Position numbers and translations under genes: made by a program | Notes under the pieces: generated by a model | Told to the model about the DNA's origin: nothing | Database searches by the model: none | Seen by the model: only the letters and a program-made list of their open reading frames with translations | Shown: piece by piece, positions 21,163-24,672 of the stretch | Position numbering within the stretch: the stretch's first letter is position 1 | Layout: each line of letters begins with the position of its first letter | Origin: JAWWPY01 sp964412845 | GTDB lineage: Bacteria; Actinomycetota; Actinomycetes; Streptosporangiales; Streptosporangiaceae | DNA length: 24,672 nt | Assembly: GCA_964412845.1 (NCBI GenBank) | Contig: CAYPQM010000102.1 | Coordinates: 1-24,672 of the forward strand | Direction: 5' to 3'

Positions 21163-23552
21163 GGCCGGGCCCGGTGGCCAGGGCCGTGCGGGGCGGCCTG
21201 TCCGGGCGCCGCGTGCAGACCGTCGTCATCGGCCTGGTCGTGCTCATCTCCACCGCCGCCTGCACCCTGGCCCTCGGCCTCCTGGTGGATTCCAGCGCCC
21301 CGTTCGATCATGCGTTCGCGGCCCAGCGCGGCGCCCACCTGGGCACGGTCATCGACCCGGCCGCGGCGACCCCGGCGCAGATCGCCGCGACCAGGACGCT
21401 GCCCGGCGTGACCGCCGCCGCAGGACCGTTTCCCCAGGCGGTCATAGACGGGCGGGTCAGCTTCCCCGGCATCCCCGGCCAGTTCGTCCTGCCGCCCGCC
21501 ACCCTGGCCGGGCGGGCGTCCCCGGGCGGGCCGGTCGACGACATCACCCTGGACTCGGGGCGCTGGGTGCGGCACCCCGGGGAAGTGGTCGTATCGCGGG
21601 ACCTGGATGGCCCCACCCTCCAGCTGGGACAGCAGATCACGGTCACCGGAGTTCCGGGGACGCCGCGGCTCACTGTCGTCGGCATCGCCAAATCCATCAC
21701 GGGCTCGGCGGACGGCTGGGTCATGCCCGGCGAGACCGGGGCACTGCGCCCGCGGGGCACGCCGCCGGCGGCCCAGATGCTCTACCGGTTCGCCGCCGCC
21801 GGAACTACCAGGCAGGTCAACGCGGACCTGGCCGAGGTCCGCGCGGCGCTGCCCGCCGGCGCCGTCACCGGTGCCCAGTCCTACCTGCCGGTCCGGCTCC
21901 AGGCCACCGGGTCGCTCGCGCCGATCGTCCCGTTCGTGGTGGCGTTCGGAATCATCGGGCTGGTCATGTCGGTGCTCATCGTGGCCAACGTGGTCAGCGG
22001 CGCGGTGGTCGCGGGCTACCGCCGGATCGGCATCCTCAAAAGCATCGGGTTCACCCCGGGCCAGGTGGTGGCGGCTTACGTGGGCCAGGTCATAATCTCG
22101 GCCATCGTCGGCTGCCTGGCCGGCGTGGTGCTCGGGAATCTGCTGTCCGTGCCGCTGCTCAGCCAGACGGCGAACATCTACGGCGTCGGGGTGCTCACCG
22201 TTCCGCTGTGGGTCAGCGGGCTTGTCCCGGTCGCCGTGTGCGTCCTGGTCGGGGTGGCGGCGCTGCTGCCTGCGGCACGGGCCGGACGGCTCAGCGCCAT
22301 CCAGGCCATCTCCATCGGCCGCGCTCCCCGCAGCCACCGCGGCTATGCCGCGCACCGGCTGCTCGGCGGGCTGAGGTTGCCGCGCCCGGTGACCATCGGC
22401 CTGGCCGCTCCCTTCGCGCGGCCCGCGCGGACCGCCGTCACCTTGGTGGCCATCCTGTGCGGCGCCGGGACCGTGACATTCGCGGCTGGCCTGAGCGCCT
22501 CGCTGGACCGGGTGGCGGCCGCCCTGTCGCACTCCGCCGCTGAGCCGGTCCAGATCGCGCTGCCGGGAGGCTTCGGCCAGAAGGGTGGTCCCGGGCCCAT
22601 CGGCGGGCCGCGCGGGCAGCAGGAGCAGCCGTCGCCGGCCGCGGCCCAGCGGGCAGTCGAGGCCGCGCTGCGGGCCGAGCCGGGCACGCTGCGCCACGTG
22701 GCCGAGGCGAAGTCAGAGGCCCGCGTCTCCGGGCTGTCCCAGCAGATCCCGGTGCACGCCTTCCGCGGCGACGCGACCTGGACCGGCTACGGCTTGATCA
22801 GCGGCCGCTGGTACCGCGGGCCCGGTGAGGTGGACGTCCCCACCAACTTCCTGACGGTCACCGGCACGGCGGTCGGCGACACCCTGACGATCACGGCGGG
22901 CGGCCGCCAGGCCCGGGTGCGGATCGTCGGTGAGGTCTTCGACACCGAGAACCGCGGCCTGGCCATGATCACGGACTGGCCGACGCTGGCCCGGGTGATC
23001 CCCGGCCTCACCCCGCAGTGGTATGACGTCGGGCTCCGGCCGGGCACCAGTGCGCAGGCCTTCGCGAACGCGATCGGCGGCCGGCTCGGCCCCGGATACG
23101 GCGTGAGCCTGAACGCGAACGACCCGTTCTTCCTGACCCTGATCGCGATGATCGGCACCCTCACGCTCATGCTCGCGCTGGTCGCCGGCCTCGGCGTGCT
23201 GAACACGGTCGTGCTCAGCACCCGGGAGCGGGTGCACGACATTGGCGTGTTCAAAGCGTTGGGCATGACCTCCTGGCAGACCATCACCATGGTGGTGTGC
23301 TGGGTGGCCGGCACCGGGCTGGCGGCCGGCTTCCTCGCGGTTCCCGCCGGGATCGCCCTGCACCGGTACGTCCTGCCGGTGATGGCCAGTTCGGCGGGGA
23401 CCGGCCTGCCAGCTAGCATGCTGGATGTCTACCGGTCCGGCGAACTGGCCCTGCTCGGCCTGTCCGGATTGGTGATCGGGGTACTCGGCGCGCTGCTGCC
23501 CGCGGGCTGGGCGGCGAAGATATCGACGGCCGCCGCGCTGCGTGCGGAGTGA
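21159..23552 (+). CDS. ABC transporter permease, FtsX/MacB-type with two FtsX domains
   Basis: A 797-aa permease. A first membrane segment (VVIGLVVLISTAACTLALGLLV) is followed by a large extracellular domain. The first FtsX block runs from IVPFVVAFGIIGLVMSVLIV through RRIGILKSIGFTPGQVV to LLPAARAGRLSAIQAIS. A middle segment (ARTAVTLVAILCGAGTVTFA) leads to a second extracellular domain, then the second FtsX block (TLIAMIGTLTLMLALVAGLG, RERVHDIGVFKALGMTSWQT) ending in ALRAE. The duplicated order is typical of large actinobacterial exporters of this type. The ATG overlaps the stop of the ATPase gene by 4 bp. Substrate unknown; peptide antibiotics or lipids are usual for the family. Confidence 0.93.
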   Translation: MRPGPVARAVRGGLSGRRVQTVVIGLVVLISTAACTLALGLLVDSSAPFDHAFAAQRGAHLGTVIDPAAATPAQIAATRTLPGVTAAAGPFPQAVIDGRVSFPGIPGQFVLPPATLAGRASPGGPVDDITLDSGRWVRHPGEVVVSRDLDGPTLQLGQQITVTGVPGTPRLTVVGIAKSITGSADGWVMPGETGALRPRGTPPAAQMLYRFAAAGTTRQVNADLAEVRAALPAGAVTGAQSYLPVRLQATGSLAPIVPFVVAFGIIGLVMSVLIVANVVSGAVVAGYRRIGILKSIGFTPGQVVAAYVGQVIISAIVGCLAGVVLGNLLSVPLLSQTANIYGVGVLTVPLWVSGLVPVAVCVLVGVAALLPAARAGRLSAIQAISIGRAPRSHRGYAAHRLLGGLRLPRPVTIGLAAPFARPARTAVTLVAILCGAGTVTFAAGLSASLDRVAAALSHSAAEPVQIALPGGFGQKGGPGPIGGPRGQQEQPSPAAAQRAVEAALRAEPGTLRHVAEAKSEARVSGLSQQIPVHAFRGDATWTGYGLISGRWYRGPGEVDVPTNFLTVTGTAVGDTLTITAGGRQARVRIVGEVFDTENRGLAMITDWPTLARVIPGLTPQWYDVGLRPGTSAQAFANAIGGRLGPGYGVSLNANDPFFLTLIAMIGTLTLMLALVAGLGVLNTVVLSTRERVHDIGVFKALGMTSWQTITMVVCWVAGTGLAAGFLAVPAGIALHRYVLPVMASSAGTGLPASMLDVYRSGELALLGLSGLVIGVLGALLPAGWAAKISTAAALRAE

Positions 23553-23574
23553 GCGGCCCGGCCAGCCGGACCTC

Positions 23575-23598
23575 GGCAGCCGGCGCGGCCGGGCTGCC
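23575..23598. terminator. GC-rich hairpin between convergent permease and Erm-like genes
   Basis: GGCAGCC (23575-23581) and GGCTGCC (23592-23598) form a perfect 7-bp stem with a 10-base loop in the 55-bp gap between two converging genes. No T-run is seen, which is common in actinobacterial terminators. It may act in both directions. Confidence 0.5.
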
Positions 23599-23607
23599 CG
23601 GCCTGGC

Positions 23608-24411
23608 TCAGCGGCCGCTGGCCAGCAGCATCGTGAGCTGGTGCCACTGATCGGCGGTGAGCTGCGCCGCGCGGACGTCCGGGGATACGCCCGCCCGGAG
23701 CAGGACCCCGCCGATGCGGCCGCCCGGACCGGGTGGGCGGCCGCGCGCGGCCGCGTCACGTAGCGCGTGACGCACCGGCGTGTCCGGCGACCGGTAGGCG
23801 GCCCGCAGCAGCAGGCGCAGCAGGCACTGGCCTTCGGCGGAGGCCGCGAGCAGCCGAGGCCGGATGGACAGGTGCGCGGCGCTGACCCGCGGCTGCGGCG
23901 TGAAGCTCATGGCGGACACCCGGCTGGTGATCCGCATCTGGTAGCGGGCCGTCCACCAGGCGGTCTCAGCGTCCCGTGGCACCGTGGCGGTCAGCCACCG
24001 CGCCACTCCCCACGCAGTGATCAGCTCAGCCCCGGCCAGCGGCACTGACGGATCCCCGGCCAGCCGTCGCATCAGGGCGGTACTGAGCGAGAACGGCACG
24101 CTGGCCACGACCAGGAATTCCCGCCGGGGCAGCGGGACCTCCCGCAGATCGGCCTGCACCACGGTCACCCGGGGGTTTCCCGCGACGCGACGGCGGAGCC
24201 GGGCGGCGCAGCGCGGGTCACGCTCGATCGCGATCACCCGGGCACCGCTGGCGGCCAGGGCGGTCGTGATGGCACCCGGCCCGGCGCCCAGGTCAAGGAC
24301 GAGACGCCCATCGCCTGCACCTGAGGCGCGGACGAGCCGGCTGATCAGCGCGGCGTCACGCAGGAAGTGGGCTCCGGCCGGGTTCGGCGCGGCAGGCCGC
24401 CGCCCTGGCAC
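23608..24411 (-). CDS. Erm-like 23S rRNA (adenine-N6) methyltransferase
   Basis: A 267-aa SAM-dependent methyltransferase of the KsgA/Erm family. Motif I is VLDLGAGPGAITT (38-50), the acidic residue after strand 2 is Glu63 in AIERDP, and Asp88 is in VQADLREVPLP. Motif IV, normally N-(I/L/P)-P-(F/Y), reads ASVPFS here with Ser104 in place of the catalytic-site Asn. The early Gln of the QxFL motif is Ala (AGAHFLRD). The C-terminal part SFTPQPRVSAAHLSI fits the family. True members methylate A2058 of 23S rRNA and give macrolide resistance; the two changes make activity uncertain. The GTG at 24411 lacks a ribosome-binding site, while a good site upstream leads into another frame. No macrolide cluster is visible nearby. 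Confidence 0.82.
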   Translation of the reverse strand: MPGRRPAAPNPAGAHFLRDAALISRLVRASGAGDGRLVLDLGAGPGAITTALAASGARVIAIERDPRCAARLRRRVAGNPRVTVVQADLREVPLPRREFLVVASVPFSLSTALMRRLAGDPSVPLAGAELITAWGVARWLTATVPRDAETAWWTARYQMRITSRVSAMSFTPQPRVSAAHLSIRPRLLAASAEGQCLLRLLLRAAYRSPDTPVRHALRDAAARGRPPGPGGRIGGVLLRAGVSPDVRAAQLTADQWHQLTMLLASGR

Positions 24412-24433
24412 GGAAGACCATGACCATCGACAT
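24356..24433 (-). CDS. Possible 25-codon leader frame overlapping the erm-like start
   Basis: GAGGAG at 24441-24446 (minus strand) lies 7 bases before an ATG at 24433. That frame reads MSMVMVFRARAAACRAEPGR and stops at a TGA at 24358-24356, inside the erm-like gene but in a different frame. It is the best initiation signal in the region. It could be a regulatory leader peptide, or the sign of a frameshift between this start and the methyltransferase frame. Confidence 0.35.
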   Translation of the reverse strand: MSMVMVFRARAAACRAEPGRSPLPA

Positions 24434-24447
24434 GGCCTAGCTCCTCG

Positions 24448-24522
24448 GCTCGGATGTGATCAGCTCGGATGTGATCAGCTCGGGTGTGATCAGCTGGGAT
24501 GTGATCAGCTGGGATGTGCTCC
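24448..24522. repeat. Tandem 15-bp repeat, about five units
   Basis: The unit GCTCGGATGTGATCA begins at 24448, 24463, 24478, 24493 and 24508. The first two are identical, the third and fourth differ at one position each (GCTCGGGTG, GCTGGGATG), and the fifth is degenerate at its end (ATGTGCTCC). Each full unit holds the palindrome TGATCA. It lies between the erm-like gene and the divergent gene at the right edge, about 37 bp upstream of the erm-like GTG, so it could be a binding array, a leader element or a simple variable-number repeat. Confidence 0.85.
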
Positions 24523-24644
24523 GCTCAGACGGTAGGCCGGGAGTGGGCGGGCGTCCACTGGATTTCCGGGCGGCCCCTCCCGGCCCCGACAGCGATGTCC
24601 GATTCCCGCCAGACATGTAGTCGGGGATCGACCAGGCTGAGGGC

Positions 24645-24672
24645 ATGACATCGACTCAGACAGCCACCAGGG
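24645..24672 (+). CDS. Start of a gene cut by the window edge
   Basis: An ATG at 24645 preceded by GAGG (24640-24643) opens a frame reading MTSTQTATR to the window end. It would diverge from the erm-like gene across the repeat region. Nothing can be said about its function. Confidence 0.35.

Noticed and set aside
20880..22697. 605-codon minus-strand open frame opposite the ABC exporter genes
   Set aside because: The translation is rich in Arg, Gly, Asp and His without motifs, and it spans the junction of two clear coupled genes on the other strand.
24448..24522. CRISPR array
   Set aside because: The repeats are directly adjacent, only 15 bp long and have no spacers; no cas genes are present.
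24437..24646. 69-codon minus-strand frame reading through the 15-bp repeats
   Set aside because: Its C-terminal pentapeptide repeats (LITSE/LITSQ) are just the translated DNA repeat, it has no ribosome-binding site, and its start overlaps the start of the divergent edge gene.

Overview
The window is about 24.7 kb of very G+C-rich DNA (by eye around 70 %) with frequent GTG starts, long spurious antisense reading frames and actinobacterial gene families (BetI-like TetR, NERD protein, DesK/DesR-type two-component system, Erm-like methyltransferase, LolA/RseB-like protein with an ABC exporter). It is most likely chromosomal DNA of an actinomycete. The genus cannot be named from this sequence. I saw no tRNA, rRNA, CRISPR array, transposase or phage gene, and no gene-free stretch over 300 bases.

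Region 1 (1-10.1 kb) looks like a catabolic regulon. An acyl-CoA dehydrogenase (-) diverges from an FAD-dependent amine/amino-acid oxidase plus a cupin (+). Further on, a PYROXD2-like FAD oxidoreductase and an ADP-forming acyl-CoA synthetase (-, 4-bp ATGA overlap) diverge from a TetR regulator and a PotA-type ABC ATPase (+). Both divergent promoter regions carry almost the same 20-bp sequence, TTGACTGAnTGTTCAGTCTA, containing a 7-2-7 palindrome. The simplest reading is that the TetR controls all four transcription units. The substrate is unknown; an amine or amino acid whose carbon skeleton becomes an acyl-CoA fits the enzymes. The transporter's permease and binding-protein genes are absent. 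Between the two gene sets lies a small patch with a NERD-domain protein, an 88-aa protein with a strong ribosome-binding site, and a possible 56-aa protein.

Region 2 (10.1-14.1 kb) has an OmpR-type response regulator without a kinase, divergent from an overlapping operon of a LolA/RseB-like secreted protein, an ABC ATPase and an ABC-2 permease. The shared intergenic region holds a 7-4-7 direct repeat of the kind OmpR-family regulators bind. A perfect 17-bp-arm AT-rich palindrome separates this region from region 1, and a long imperfect palindrome closes it.

Region 3 (14.2-24.7 kb) holds a MATE/DinF-type transporter, a lipoprotein of unknown function, and an operon of histidine kinase, NarL/DesR-type regulator and AMP-forming acyl-CoA synthetase. 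That operon diverges from a MacB/FtsX-type ABC exporter. An Erm-like rRNA methyltransferase follows; its upstream region has five 15-bp tandem repeats and a well-placed ribosome-binding site that opens a different reading frame. The start of a further gene is cut off by the right edge. MATE, the sensor-linked exporter and the Erm-like protein together suggest defence against antibiotics or envelope stress, but that is inference.
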